DNA from: Sphaerosporella brunnea
Taxonomy: Eukaryota; Ascomycota; Pezizomycetes; Pezizales; Pyronemataceae
NCBI GenBank assembly: GCA_008704415.1
Contig: VXIS01000066.1
Span: 62,001 to 126,000, forward strand
Direction of reading: 5' to 3'
Length of the DNA: 64,000 nt
Below the pieces are notes generated by a model, which saw only the letters and a list, made by a program, of their open reading frames with translations, did not search any database and had not been told where the DNA came from. Positions 37,241 through 49,827 of the stretch are shown one piece after another. The position numbers were made by a program, and so were the translations under genes. How positions within the stretch are numbered: position 1 is the stretch's first letter; every line of letters starts with the position of its first letter.

Positions 37241-40200
37241 TTACTCGTCCGGCTCCCCGAGCGCCCACCACTTCACCCTCGTATCGACTGCCTCCTTCCT
37301 AACCGTTCTCTTCGGATCATCCAACGCCAGTTGCAGCTGCTTCAAGACGGTGCGCTTATACGGTAGCAGCAGCTCTCCCCTCAACTTCCCAGGGAAAGCA
37401 CGTAAGCACCGTAACGCGCTTTTTCTAACCGCGGGGGTATTCCCCTCCTCGCCACGGTCGCACGCAGCTTTCAGCAACCGCGTGATCACGCCCGCGACGT
37501 GCTCTTTCACCACGTCTGCATTCTCCAGGATCGTGATTTCGAGCGTGGAGATGGTGGCGGCTTTGACGTCGGCGTCGTGGAGCTCTATGCTCTGCAGCAG
37601 CAGCGGCAGCAGCGAGGGGAGGGAGGCGGTGATGATTGTGCTCGGCACGGAGCGAAGAATGTTGGAGAGGGCGGTGAGGAGGTTTGGTTTAGTTTCTGCA
37701 TCTGTTAGTAAGGGAGGGGAGCTCCGGGGGGAGGGGAGAATACGAGAATCGGCTTTCTTGAACATATCGATGATTTGCGGTACACACTGCGAAAACACAC
37801 GCTGCTTGTACAGCAAACGTACGACCGCAAAGTTTTCGGCATTCAAGAACTCATCGTGGCCGAGGAGCACCGCGAAGCCTCGAGCCGCCGTGGCGCCCAG
37901 CTCCGCGTGCGAAAGGAGCTCTACGAGATGGAGCATTACCTCTGAACCGTATTTGTCGCCGCGGAGAAGGAGAGCTGTGGCAATCCAAAAGAGGATGCGG
38001 AGCTGCTCCATGTTCGAGATTGAGGAGAGGAGGGCTTGCGATTGCTCTTTGACGGCAACGGAGTCGGCGGTGGTGGTCCATTTGTTAATGACCAGTGCAA
38101 TGAGGCGGAGGAGTGAGAGCCTGTGTGCTGCAGATTTGGGCGTTTGTGCTAGCTCTATGATGTGTGCGAGGAAGCTGGGGACGCGTTCTACAGGCAGGGA
38201 GATCTCTCTGCGGGAGGCGGCGAGTATGCTGGTGAGGATCACGGTGCTGCCTGCTGCTTCCTTGCTGGCATCTTTGTCGAGTGGTCGGAAGGTGCTGGCT
38301 ACGATCCCGGCGTTTTCGGTGATGATGTTGCTAGGGCTGTGGTTTACGAACAACTCAAATACACTCCGCATTACCATCTCTTGGTTTTCGGCATCCAATT
38401 CGTGGGTGATGATTCTGACGAGCCTTCCGGTGACATCCAGTACGCTGTCATCCGCAAGCACCGCGGAGCCACCGGCCACCAACGGGACAACCGTCTTGGT
38501 CAAAAGAGGGGGGATGAGGCGGTTGTAGTATGCCTTTGTGTCTTCCAGGGTGCTTTGCGACCTCTGCTGGAGCACATGTAGGATGGTGGCCAGTATTGCT
38601 CGTGGATATTCGGGCCCAGATCCAGCGCTCAGCACAACCTCCAACTTGTTGAGAAGCCTTGTCAGGAGCACTTCAAAGACAGGCCGTTCCAAACTCAACT
38701 TTGCCAATGCCTCGAGCGTGCCGAGATACGGCTTATTTTCCTCTTTACTCTCCTGCTCGGAGTCCGGCAGCTGGGCCATAAATGCCGGGAACGTGATCTG
38801 CATGATCAAACTACTCTTGAACTTGGAAATTTTCCGCAAGTTCTGCAGCGCCTCGTCCCTAACCTCATCTTTCTCTTCTCGATCCAGAGCTATTTCATCG
38901 AGGTATTGCACTACCATCCCAATCTCATTGTCGGCCAAGAATCTTCGAATGTCACACAGCTTGCCCAAGCCCCTCATGGCGGTCAGACGGAAGCTGGTTT
39001 CCTCCTTGTTGCTTCCCATGAGGGCCTGGGAGTAAATCCCGAACAGCTTCTCTCTGTGCTCCTCCAGTGGGTTCTCAATTCCCGGAGCCGCAGAGACGTC
39101 GGTCCACGATCCATACACTGCGATTGCTGACTCGAAGAACCGGTTCAAGCACTGCATCAGGGCCCTCTGCTTGGCGATTATTCCCGCGTCCGAGTAGATA
39201 AGCAGCAGAGCTGGCAAGGTGCTCTGGATGATGAACGCACATGCCGGCGCGCTCGCCGTGGCCACAGTTGCCAGGATCTGACCGGCAGGTTTCGCCTGTT
39301 TTTGCTGTGGTTCTTTGAGGAGTTCGAGACACTCCTTGACAATGGCTTTCAGGTAACGTGCTAATGGGGTATTCGCAGGCGGCACTGTGGTCAGTCCTTT
39401 AGACAGACATGTAGCAATCGCCTTCAGTGTTTGCAGAGCTTCATTCGCCAGGTCATCTTCGCCTGCAGAGTTCAGAACCTCAAACTTGACAGCATCCCAC
39501 AGTTGCGAGCTCTGCGCGGACATCGTTGTAGGACCATAGGAAAGCGCGCAGGCTGCCATTGTTTGCAATACATCCATTTTGACGTTCTGGGACGTTGAGT
39601 CCAGCTTCTCGATCAAGGATGGGAATACTTGACCAGCAAAGTAGTGTGTTGAAGCGATGCATTCCCGTAAGCGATTTTTGAGGTCTTGGGCTGTAATTCC
39701 GTAAGGATCGTCCGGCGGCGGTCTGAATGTGATGGGGAAGTAGCAATACACAATATCGAACATCAACTGCTCCCTGTCAGCTGTCGTTCGCCGCGGGATA
39801 AGAAGGAAAAACACACCTCGGTATGTCTAACAATATCAAACTCCACCAGAATCACCTTCATGACCGAAAACAAAATCATCAAATTCCTCGGGTCCTTCTC
39901 TCCTCCAACCAAATCCGCAAGGCCTGTGACAAACTTGTCACCCATAGCCTTCAGTGCGTCCCGGTTCCCCGACATCAGCGCATCGATCAACGTCAACACC
40001 GCAAACCGAGTAGTCGGAGGATGCTTCGGCAAGTCGACGCCAAGGAGCGCAGCCATTATCCGTGTAGCTTCGGCATTTCCAAAGAAGTTCATTTTCGTCA
40101 ACGAAGTCAAGCCGGTCGCCACCTCCTTCAGCCCCGTTTCATCCTCGAGTCGATCAGATAGGAATTGTGTTATGACTGGCACTTGCTGCCTCGACAGCGA

Positions 40201-40526
40201 CTTCGGCCCTAATTCTCCCAAAACTGCGGAAAGGTATCCAATCGCTACCCCGCCATTATCGTCAGACTTGCGGTGGAAATATAGGACATAGGGAACGCAC
40301 CCTTCGCTCTCACGGTAGTGTCATCATCTGTCAGATATTCTCCGAGCGACTGTACGAGCTCCAACAGCTTGAGCTCGCGGCTTTCGATGCCTATCAGTAC
40401 AGCCCATCAGCACCATATTTACCACTGAGCTGAACAGCACTCACGTTTCGCCGTGTCATGAGCAATCTTTTTGGCTTCCAGTGGATCCTTTTCTGCATGG
40501 TGCATATAGAGCGCAGCCTCCTTCAT
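37241..40526 (-). CDS. MMS19: MMS19, cytosolic iron-sulfur assembly and DNA repair adaptor
   Basis: Exons 40,526-40,445; 40,390-40,301; 40,244-39,817; 39,766-37,744; 37,695-37,241 sum to 3,078 nt (1,025 residues, the normal size). The N-terminal signature FDIVYCYFPITFRPPPDDP spans an exon junction and is diagnostic of MMS19_N. The rest is a HEAT-repeat alpha-solenoid ending in the MMS19_C region, which in this family docks the CIA targeting complex (Cia1-Cia2). It delivers Fe-S clusters to Rad3/XPD, polymerases and primase, hence the link to TFIIH and nucleotide-excision repair. The last intron (48 nt, GTATTC donor, perfect TTACTAAC branch site) has no stop and keeps frame, so it is easily annotated as coding. 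It lies in the loop before TKPNLLTALSNIL. Confidence 0.95.
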
Positions 40527-41882
40527 TTTGGACGGTCGATGAGGCTTTCAGATGAGGTTGGATATGAAAGGACGCGATTGAGTAATGACTTGAGGCACGC
40601 GGGGCAACATGACGTGCAGCTGCCCCACTATGCAGAGCCTCATTGGAATCATCTCAACCATCTCCCTCTCCCTCCCCTCTGTCCTTCGACCTTCGTAATC
40701 ATCGCGTCTAGGGCTGTTCTCTCATTGCACTCCACCGATGATTCTCTCTCTTTCTCCATTAGCGGTCGAACAATAGCAACTTCTAAAGTTTCCAAAAATA
40801 GTGACCCAGTTAGTCACACCGCGGTTGCACCGTGCGCATAAAAAGCAGCCTTGAACGGTGAAACTTTAGGTCAAATTTTGTACCAAACCCATCACTTACG
40901 GAAACCAGCAGAAATATCCACTCCCTAGTGTTCGAAACTCTCCTTCTGGATCGATACCTACCGTTCGATTACTTAAGTCTCTGGCACGAGACTTATGGTA
41001 CGTAAGGTAAATTTACACTTTATATTACAGCGCTGGAGAGGTATAAACCTTTGTTGGTGAGGGAGGACGGCGACGCAAGCTCAATGTCTGGGAGAAAGTT
41101 AGACAGAGAGATGTCTACTGTCTAGACCCTGCATGAAGAGCTCTACTCTCTGGAAGATTCGGACAGAAGTGCGTGCTTTATACAGATGCACAGGAGGTAC
41201 AGCGAAGCCAGTATGCCAAACATCGGGGCCGTCAAGAGCGCTTTCACTGGCAGGCAACGCCCACACGCTGTCCAGCTCTGTTCCCTCAAAGCGGTCCTTT
41301 TTTCACTAGGAGGTGCATTCATGATAAAAAGCGGAATCGCCTTGAAGCAGAACGAGCCATCAGTATAAACATGCGCATTCTGGAATGCTCTTCCCCCACC
41401 CACACAACTGGAGCCAAGTTGAAGAAAAACAGTTGTTTGAAATTGAGGCGGAGTTGATGGAACTCGAAGATGCGTTTGTGGGGATGGCATTGGGTGCCAG
41501 CCACGGAGGAGTGCTGAGGGGGCTCTGCACTGCTTTTATTCCACCAAACGACACCCCCCTGTGGCCGGTAATTAAGAATGTACTCAGTACCTATCTTTCG
41601 TTAGGGAACGCGGTGTTAAACCCACCAGATCTTGGCCATCACAATCCTGTTCCATTCGTTTTTTCACTGTCACCGCTCCGGTGTACCTTTAGAAAATATA
41701 TGCCACCGTGAACGTTTGTACCGTCCTCATTGCCCCGTACAGTATCGTATTGTTAGTTTGAGTGTAAATAGTGCGTGATCTCCGATGACGCGCCTGGGCT
41801 CCGCCAAGCCGAACTAAACCTGTTACCGACGTCAACCCATCCCGAATGCAACACCACAAACGACCACCCACTGCAAAACACC
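40527..41882. other. Intergenic between MMS19 and MIC19
   Basis: No supported gene. CTAAAGTTTC (40,782-40,791) and GAAACTTTAG (40,859-40,868) are perfect 10-bp inverse copies and may mark a small relic element. Short ORFs on both strands at 41,143-41,711 overlap each other and have no family signal. Confidence 0.5.
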
Positions 41883-42491
41883 ATGGGCACCACCTCCTCG
41901 AAGCCATCGGGCACGCCGATCGTGATCCATGGGTACGTACAGCCCCCAGCGTCATTCCTCCATCACCGCAGTTCCAATTCCTAATCGGCGCCACAGCGAA
42001 ACCCCCGTCCAGTTCTCCGGCAACCTCGTCAACACGCTCACACACACATCCGAAACCGACGGCTCTCGCCAGAAGGCCTTGGAGCTTCACATCCAGTCGC
42101 GGGTAGCCGACGAGCTCTCGCGGCTCGAAGCCCGCGAATCCGAAATACTCGCTGGTATCGATGAAAGATTGAGCCGCGAGGGCGCGCCGAAGGAGGAGCT
42201 TGCGCTTGATAGGAATAAGGTGCAAGCGGAGATCGAGGCGTTGAGGAAGCGGCTGGAGAGTATTCCCAAGCCGCACGAGCTTGATGAGGACGTTAAGAAG
42301 GCGAGGGAGGCGGTTGTGGGCTGCTTGAGGAAGAAGTAAGTGTGGAAGGGAACGTAGGGGGCCGGAAAGCTGACTGTGCGCACAGTGACACGAGACCGCT
42401 TGATTGCTGGCAGGAGGTTGAGGAGTTCAAGAGCCAGGCTCGCCGCATGGAGAAGCACTTCGTTGTTAAGACTGTCGGCAGGGAGTACTAG
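41883..42491 (+). CDS. MIC19: MICOS subunit Mic19 (Aim13 type)
   Basis: Exons 41,883-41,932; 41,997-42,335; 42,386-42,491 give 164 residues (yeast 170). The N-terminus MGTTSSKPSG offers Gly2 for myristoylation. The middle is a charged helical coiled coil (ESEILAGIDERLSREGAP, EIEALRKRLE). The C-terminus is the CHCH part: CLRKNDTRPLDCWQEVEEFK, with cysteines spaced CX10C and split by the last intron. Mic19 sits on the intermembrane-space side of the mitochondrial inner membrane and joins Mic60 and Mic10 subcomplexes at crista junctions. All introns are GT-AG, 64 and 50 nt. Confidence 0.92.
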
Positions 42492-45400
42492 ACGGGTGCG
42501 GCAGGCGGCGGGAAGTGGCGAGATATCATGGGTTGGCTATAGACGTATTTGTACAACAAAAGTAAGCAATGTGGTTCTCTGAGTACAGGCATTAGATTCC
42601 GGCTCTACCAGCTTGCAGAGCGTCAATAGAGGGTGTCCTCTTCGCGCTCGGAACTCGCCGGAAGGCCCGTTTAAACAGAGGGTGATGATGAGCGTCGTTG
42701 ACATGTTGAGTGTCATGAGAGCAACCAAAATTTGATCCTATGGAACCAGTTGCATGGTGGCCGTTCATTCATTACCAAAGCACCATTCATCTATTCTTGA
42801 AGTGTATCACCTGCAAATCACACAATCAACACTGGATTTTTGTTTTGTTTTGTTTTGTTTTAAATCATACAGCGTACGCGAGGACAAGAGCCCAGGCGCC
42901 CCCTATCTCGCGAGTCGGGGTGAGGTCGGAGACCTATGACGGACATAAGGAACCGGGTATCCTGTCCCCACGGCCTAATCCGTCTGTTGGGGCTCCCCGT
43001 TACAAAGGAAAACCAGGAAAGTCAAATAAAGGGAAAGACAAAGGAAAAGGGAAAGGAAAGGGAAAGACACAAATTCTCAAACAATTTCCCGGCTTCAACC
43101 TCCTAAGAGGCTTGGCCCGTTCTCCTTCCAATTTCAGTACTATCAAGGAATCTCAGCACAATCGCCGTCATCCTGTCATCGCCGAAAATATCTTTTAACC
43201 TCTTCCGCCAACACTGGATTTTGTGTTTAAGGATTCAACCCTCCCCGCTGCAAAGAGTGCTGTCCACATCTGATGATTCTTAATGCTTCAAGTCCGCCAG
43301 CGTTCAATGAGAGGTTGGTCTGGTTCACTCATCCTAGGTGTAGCTGAGATGTAGCAATTGCGCAAGCCGAGCATAAGCGCCGAAGAGTCTACATGTTTCG
43401 AGCCAATAGCCCACGCTCATGAGTGATAGAACATGACACGGCCAGCTTGAATTCCAGCAAACACTAGCGCAAATCACAGATTATCACTCGTATTTTGAGT
43501 TTAGAGTACAACGTGGAACACTCGGACCCGTATACTCGGCCACGTCTAGCGATTACGACGCCCTGCATGGCCGCACTGATCTTCTTTTATGTCGGGTAGA
43601 TCAGTTTCTATTTATGTTTTACCTACTCACTAGGCGACGAACTGTGATTTGTGTGAAAAAGGACCGGCTGATTTGAGATGTGGCTGATTTGGCCTTTCGG
43701 ATGGTTGGCTTCTTCGCACGATGCAAATGAGTCCGTACATAATCTGCATGGCTCGAGGCGGCGGTGCCTTACTGTGTGCTGCGATCGCGGCTTTAAAATG
43801 TACCACCTAGTTCAAAAATGCAGGCTCCATCATCTCTTTCAGCTGCACTGGTCGGGTGGTTGCATTGCATGCCATTTGCTATGTTTGGCTTATTTGTTGT
43901 TCCCGATTTAGCAACACCGCTCTTCCTACCCCTATGTAACTACCCTACTCTACTCCTCTCCGCGACTCGTTTTGCAGATGTGGATGTTTCCCCGCAGCTG
44001 TCGAGTTGCTTGCCGAGTTCTGGCGTTTGGTTGGTTGGTGAGAGAAGGAATGCTGTGATCATCCCTGCGTTTAACTGCGAACCAACAGCTTGAAAGACTG
44101 AGCGATGGCTTGATCAATCTCTCAGGGAGCTGTGACGCTTTTTTGGTTGATACTGCCTGCCTGGCACGATTTCCCCTTGGCCAAGAGTGAGCAGCTTTGC
44201 CGACTGGCGAGCCTACCGGGCAATTTTCTCTTATGATTGATTAGTGCGGGCAGTCAGGAGAGCAAAAAGTTGGCCATGTGGGGGGACCCCTTTCGCGGGC
44301 ACCGTCACGATATTTCCAAAATAAGGCGCGGCTACATGCAAAAGATTTTCGGTCCCCATCATGATCAACGCTGGAGAGGGTATGTATAGTGCTTCATATC
44401 GCGGTGTCGCGATGGCCTGACTTGCATATTGATGTGGCCATTATCGTCGGTGGACTCGAAGTCTTCGACTGCCCATCCCATCTCGTAAGGCGCGCGCGCG
44501 TCTTACATGTCATACCTACGGCAACTCGAAATGCATAGACTGCCTAAACGCCCGCCTCGTACCCCCGTACATAGCTGCCCCCTTCTCGTCTTCGTACCCA
44601 CTTCGACTACCCACTATCCTACCGCACCATTACCACCCTATCCAGCGGAGCGGGTATTGCCGCCACATCTCCCACAAGGACACATTACTGTACTGCACAG
44701 TCTGCACTTCTGTCCCTCTTCCGAGTCGCCCGCCCCTGCATTCTCCCTCCTCCTCTTATCCTCCTCTTCATCGTCATCCTCCTCCTCCGCCTCCTCCTCC
44801 GCACCCTCATCCCGCCCTTCGCGTTGTTTGTTGGTCTTTGCACAGCTTTGTCGTTGTCGTTGTCGTTGCCGCTTGCTTTCGTTTCCTTTCTTTGCTGGTC
44901 TCCCGCTTCTCTCCTTTGACCAAACAAAACAACACCCTACCGCTTCACATCCCACACACCCACCCACTGGGCTGGTTATCCGAATAACGGCGCACGTACC
45001 TCCACGATCCCTCGCCGTCTCGAACAAGCCCCTCACTGGCGCAGAATCTATCCGAAGTAACAATCGCTGGGTCATCATCAATTTATCTAGCATACCTCGC
45101 CGCTCGCAAATCGCCTGTCTGTGCGACCTTTACCTTCTCAAAAGTCTTGCACACCCCCCCCCCCCTCCGCCACTGGTTTTTCAGCGTCAGCGTCAGCGCT
45201 TTGAAACGTCGAAAGAACAACAAGTGGCCCACCCGCCCACACCTCAAAAAGATCTGTCGCAGCCGCAACCATTCCAGGCCTCGATTGGACTCCATCGTTT
45301 TGACATCTTCGCAAAATTGCTTGCTCTCGCACACCGCAGCAGCAAAGCTCCTTTGAGGTCAGCAGGCACTGCAGGAGAAGCTCGCACCATCGCTTTCGGC

Positions 45401-45645
45401 AGTACCATCCTCCTTGATAGCTCCAGTAATAGCGGTTGATCCTTCCTGCAATTTGGACTCCGATATCTATATTGCTTCGTTCTTTCCTCTCACTCGGGGA
45501 AGTGCACTCAGTAATAATAGTTTTGGCCGTTCTCTATATTCGACGAACAGAATACCTTTTTACGACTAAAACCATCGAACTACTTCAACATCATCTGCTC
45601 CGGAATACTGCATATCCGGCTTGCCATTTTCGAGTGGCGCAGAAT
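42492..45645. promoter_or_regulatory. Intergenic and long pyrimidine-rich VTS1 leader
   Basis: The first 2 kb hold nothing recognisable except (GTTTT)n near 42,841-42,862 and a purine repeat at about 43,024-43,068 that translates to Gly-Lys repeats. From about 44,560 to 45,170 the plus strand is strongly C/T-rich, with CTCCTC and GTCGTT runs, and is probably promoter or 5' UTR of VTS1. A 310-codon frame (44,507-45,439, ATG start) covers this tract. Its Ser/Pro/Cys/Leu-rich translation has no family signal, so I do not call it a gene, but it would be a very long upstream ORF if transcribed. Confidence 0.5.
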
Positions 45646-47597
45646 ATGTCAACTTCCCTCAATAAGTCCGAACAGTCTAGCAACGGTGGTTCATTGAGAC
45701 CCCCCACATCCCGCCCCGGCCACCACCTCCGAGCATCCGCCGATATGTCTGGCGCCTTTCAGTCTCCCATGGGCGGTCGAATCCGACCGTCGTCTGAGAT
45801 CTTCCTGAACCCCCCTCAGATCCCTCAGCAGAACGCCGAAACGGAGGCCCTCGACAAGGCCGCCCGGGAATGGATCAATGACCTCGAGACGTATGAGAAT
45901 ACGCTGGAGGAGATGGCATCGGCTGCGTTGGATCAGGAGTTTAAGGATGAGCTCAGCGCCATCGAGCAGTGGTTCCGCGTGCTGAGCGAGGCTGAGAGAA
46001 CCGCAGCACTATATGCTCTTTTGCAGCAAACCACTCAAGTGCAGATCAGGTTTTTCATTCAGGTTCTTCAGCAGATGGCCAAGTCCCATCCCATGTCGAA
46101 CCTGCTCTCTCCCAACACATTTGAGAAAGGTGCGTGCGTTACGGCTTCTTTCTAGGGTAGCAGTTGTTAATGTATAATAGATGCTATGACTAGCCGCATG
46201 AACGATGCTATGAGCAAGTTGACCATGGGCAGCCGCGAGTCGTTCAACAACCGGCCGCCGCCACCCTCCCCTGGGCCTAACAACGGCAACAGGAATTCGA
46301 CTGATCCTGCCTCGATGTTCCCCGAGGCAGCAGCTGCGATTGCGGCGCAAAGAGCAAAACTTTCCGGTCAGGGAGGCCCCGCTAGTGGGGTTAAATCCAA
46401 CCGGAGCAGTGCACTGTTTGAAACTCGTAGCACGTCTAATATGAACACCCCATCTATTACAACTTCTAGTGGTCCCAACACGAAGGAGAACAACCCGCCG
46501 CCGTCCCCTTGGAACCGCCCCAGCGACTCCACCGTCGAGAATTCGCGCCCGAAGTCCGCCTCCGGTCAGCCGGCTATGGGCAACTTTCAACTTCCCCAGC
46601 CTCCATCTGCAGGCCTCCGTTCTCCCCGCAACCCGCCGCCACAGATCACGGGTAACACCAACATCCAGACCACCACCTTGGCTGCGCCGTCAGACAACTT
46701 GGAGTTGCCCCAGCTTTCTCCCTATGGACCTTCTGGCGGTAACTGGGCGTCCATGGTTAACACCCCCGTGAACGCCTTATTCCCGCAGAGCCAGAACGCC
46801 GATATGGTGGCCAATGCCACTGCCATGAAGCTTGCCGCCCTCTCCACCGTTAACAGTCGCATTATTTTGGACAACGATCCCAAGGGTTGGGGCAAGAGAC
46901 GCAAGGATGGCAATGCCAATGGCGCACCTTTGCCTTCTCCACGCGGAATCCCCGGTCTCTCTCCAGCGCACATTACTATGTACAATGAGCACGGACAACT
47001 GGTTCAAATACCCGCCGCAGCTGCTGCAGCTGCCTTGCAAGGGCAAGCATCGCCCGGTCTTCTTGGCGGTAGATCCCGCCCCAGTTCGCCTGGTATTTTC
47101 AACTCTCCGGGACAGTGGGGGCCAATGGGATTCGCGTCTCCTCAGGCCAACGGATTCCTTGCTGCTCAGTCTCCTCTTCTTAACAACGGTTTGCTTGGCC
47201 AGTTTGGATCCTTGGGTGGATCAGAGGGCTACAACTCAGACGATCCTATGAACGGCGGCCGTGGAAGGAGCCCGCGTGGTCGCAGGGGAAGCTCGAAGCC
47301 TCCGGAGGATCCTACCAACATTGATTTGTTGAACGATATTCCGGCGTGGTTGAGGAGTCTGAGACTGCACAAGTATACGGACAACCTGAAGAATTTGAAA
47401 TGGACTGAATTGGTGACGCTGGACGACGAGGCCCTGGATAAGAGGGGAGTCAACGCGTTGGGTGCCAGGCGGAAGATGTTGAAGGTATGGTTTCTTTCTC
47501 ACGGTCAGAACTGTAATCAAGTCTAACGTCGGTGATCCAGGTGTTTGAGCAGGTACGGCAAGCACAGAGCGAAGGCAAGCTGCCTGCTAGTGCCTAA
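45646..47597 (+). CDS. VTS1: Vts1/Smaug SAM-domain RNA-binding protein
   Basis: Exons 45,646-46,129; 46,181-47,484; 47,541-47,597 give 614 residues. Residues about 60-160 form a conserved helical domain ([20 protein letters not shown] ... [18 protein letters not shown]). A long Ser/Pro/Asn-rich linker follows. The C-terminal SAM domain (about 543-610) reads [18 protein letters not shown] ... [16 protein letters not shown], its end supplied by the last 57-nt exon. Vts1 binds Smaug recognition hairpins in mRNA and recruits the CCR4-NOT deadenylase in the cytoplasm. The start is the ATG that begins [10 protein letters not shown]; earlier in-frame sequence lacks an ATG. Introns are 51 and 56 nt. 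Confidence 0.94.
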
Positions 47598-49133
47598 AAC
47601 CATAAAATGGAGTAAAAGGGCCGTGAGCAGGGGTTTTTTTTAGGTAGAGGGGGTGGTAATGGAGGCCGGGGTTTGGGATCTTGTCTGTTCACTTCATTTT
47701 CCTTCCTATGCTTGCATCGTTGATCAGATATATCGATGTTTCAAGTTACTTCTATTTCCTTTCCAGTCTTTTTTGCTTTGATATCACTTTTTTTTGTTGC
47801 GACTGCTCTGCGCTGCTATTTCCTTGATGATCTCTCGCACTATTCTTCTTTACTCTTTTGCTCTATATCTCTCGCGATCGTTCCTGCACCTTTGCCTTGC
47901 CTTGCCTTGCAATTGGGAGGGCGGATCTATGAATGTCTCATGCCGATATATTACTTTCTTTACTTCTTTTTTTGAGATTTAAGCTTGCTAGCGTGGGGTT
48001 AGTATTGAGGATTGCGATTGCTGGTGGCTGGCTGGTTATGAATTGATGTGGTTGTGTTGGTCGAGTTTGTTTGCTGGGTGATTACCGCTGAGCGGTGGCG
48101 GTCGAAGCGCCGAGTGATGCACAGTGACTGGGGATGTGCGCCAGGCCATTCGTGGTTTTGGGCCGCCCTCTGCTCTACTGCGAAGAGGGGATTTCGGACC
48201 ATATGAATATGTTGCCGTGAGACTCTCGCCTCTTTTCGGAAGATGCGGACACTTATCGAGGCTTGCCGTGTACCTCATAAAGCAATAGGCCACATTCTCA
48301 ACTCGTTATAGTACTCTAGGTATGTGCCAGAGGGTAACTACTTGAAGAGATTCTGGTTTGGATTAATGAGAGAGGAGCACCTGCTCCGAGAGAAGGAAGA
48401 GTAGGCGGTGAAGGGAGGTCATTTCTCTGGATTTGCATAACCTTCATACAAGACAAGTACAGCGCCACTAAATGGAAAGTCATATGTACTCGAGCACGTT
48501 GCAGTCAGGGCGTATGTGTGTGTGAAACACGGCGCAGTTGCTTTCATTCAGTGTCAACGCTGCAGAATGATAGAGCTGGCTCCAAAATCCGACGGTTGAG
48601 CCTCCGGAAAACGCCACCGGAAAGCGCCACACCAACTGCCTTATATAGGGATAGATATACCTCTTTTATAGTAGGTTTGCTACATAGAAGGTGCTCTAGT
48701 TAGCTGCTAGTAGCAAGGTGAAGAAGACAGGGAAGCCTGTAGGAGGAATAGAATAAGTGTCTTCGATTTAGGAAAGATCGTTGTGGGCTGGTTGGGATAG
48801 CGGTCTACTCTAGAGAGTTGAGCTTCTTTCTTGTCGCGTCCCGTTCGTTGATTCAACTACTCTAGACTCTAGACTGGAGAGTAGAGTTACTGCCGTAGAA
48901 TCTCGCGTAGATGGAATAGTGGCAAAGTCACTTGGCCACGTCCTTTACTCGCGAGAAAATGCGGTAGAGTACTCTACTTAGCGCGTAAAGCGCGTGCGCG
49001 TGCGCGTACGCGTGCAAGCTGTCTTTCCGCTTAGATAGCGGGAAATAGGCAGACTTGGCAGGACAGATAGGAGATCGTCATATCTGACAGCCACGGAGTC
49101 ACGGACCATACCCACACACACACCACAGCCACG
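47598..49133. other. VTS1 3' region and RET3 upstream region
   Basis: T-rich DNA just after VTS1 is probably its 3' UTR. No gene is supported. A decayed foldback lies at 48,871-48,980, and a CG-rich alternating tract at about 48,980-49,012. Confidence 0.55.
48871..48980. mobile_element. Decayed foldback element, relative of the 53.4-kb copy
   Basis: The left end AGTAGAGTTACTGCCGTAGA with following CTCGCG is an imperfect inverse of the right end CTCGCGAGAAAATGCGGTAG followed by AGTACTCTACT. The interior GGCAAAGTCACT also occurs in the loop and flank of the element at 53,332-53,477, whose arms carry the same TACTCTACCGCAT and CTCGCGA motifs. The two are therefore copies of one family, this one more diverged. 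Confidence 0.65.
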
Positions 49134-49827
49134 ATGTCGCCCAACCTCTCCCTCTTCTCCGTTTGTCGCTCCCCGCCATATCGCCTCTACAGGCACTAAC
49201 CCCGCCGTTCTCCGTTTGTTTAGGTCAACGCCCTCCTGATCCTAGGCTCCGACGGCACTCGAATCGTGGCGAAATACTACGTACCGCCTCACAGCACCAG
49301 CACCTCGCAAAATCCATACCCGACGCTCAAAGAGCAGCAAGCGTTCGAGAAGGGGCTGCTAGGAAAAACAGTCAAGAGCACAGCCGACATCATCCTCTAC
49401 GATAACCATGTTGTGGTATTCAGAGCGGAGGGAGACGTCGTGCTTTACGTTGTGGGCGGGCTGGACGAGAACGAAATGATGCTTTGGCAGGTGATTTTGG
49501 GGCTGAGAGATACGTTGCAGATACTGCTGAAGTGGATTTCCCTGGGGGGTATGAGGGGAGGGGGATATAGGCTGATGATGATGTAGGAACTCGGTCGATA
49601 AACGCACGATCATTGAAAACTATGATCAGGTGGCCTTGGCGATCGAAGAGATTGTCGACGATGGTGTCATTCTGGAAACGGATGCTTCGGCTATCGTGCA
49701 GCGAGTTTCTCGCCCGCCACAGCAGGACGTCCAGCTCAGTAATATCGATCTTAGCGAGAAGGGACTGTTGAATGCGTGGGAGTTCGGAAAGAAACAGCTG
49801 GCGGAGAGGTTGAGGCAGGGATTGTGA
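49134..49827 (+). CDS. RET3: Coatomer (COPI) subunit zeta
   Basis: Exons 49,134-49,160; 49,224-49,531; 49,587-49,827 give 191 residues. The nine-codon first exon reads MSPNLSLFS and splices to VNALLILGSDGTRIVAKYY, the conserved start of the family. The clathrin-adaptor small-chain fold continues through TADIILYDNHVVVFRAEGDV and the C-terminal helices. Zeta pairs with gamma-COP in the F-subcomplex of the COPI coat for Golgi-to-ER retrieval. Donors are weak (GTTTGT and GTGGAT), but both splices restore the conserved frame, and a CACTAAC branch site lies before the first acceptor. Confidence 0.93.

Noticed and set aside
42740..43198. 152-codon frame with Gly-Lys repeats
   Set aside because: The repeat comes from a simple purine tract, and the rest has no family signal.
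48980..49012. Alternating CG-rich tract (GCGCGTGCGCGTGCGCG)
   Set aside because: Could adopt Z-form DNA, but it is a simple repeat next to RET3 with no further evidence of function.
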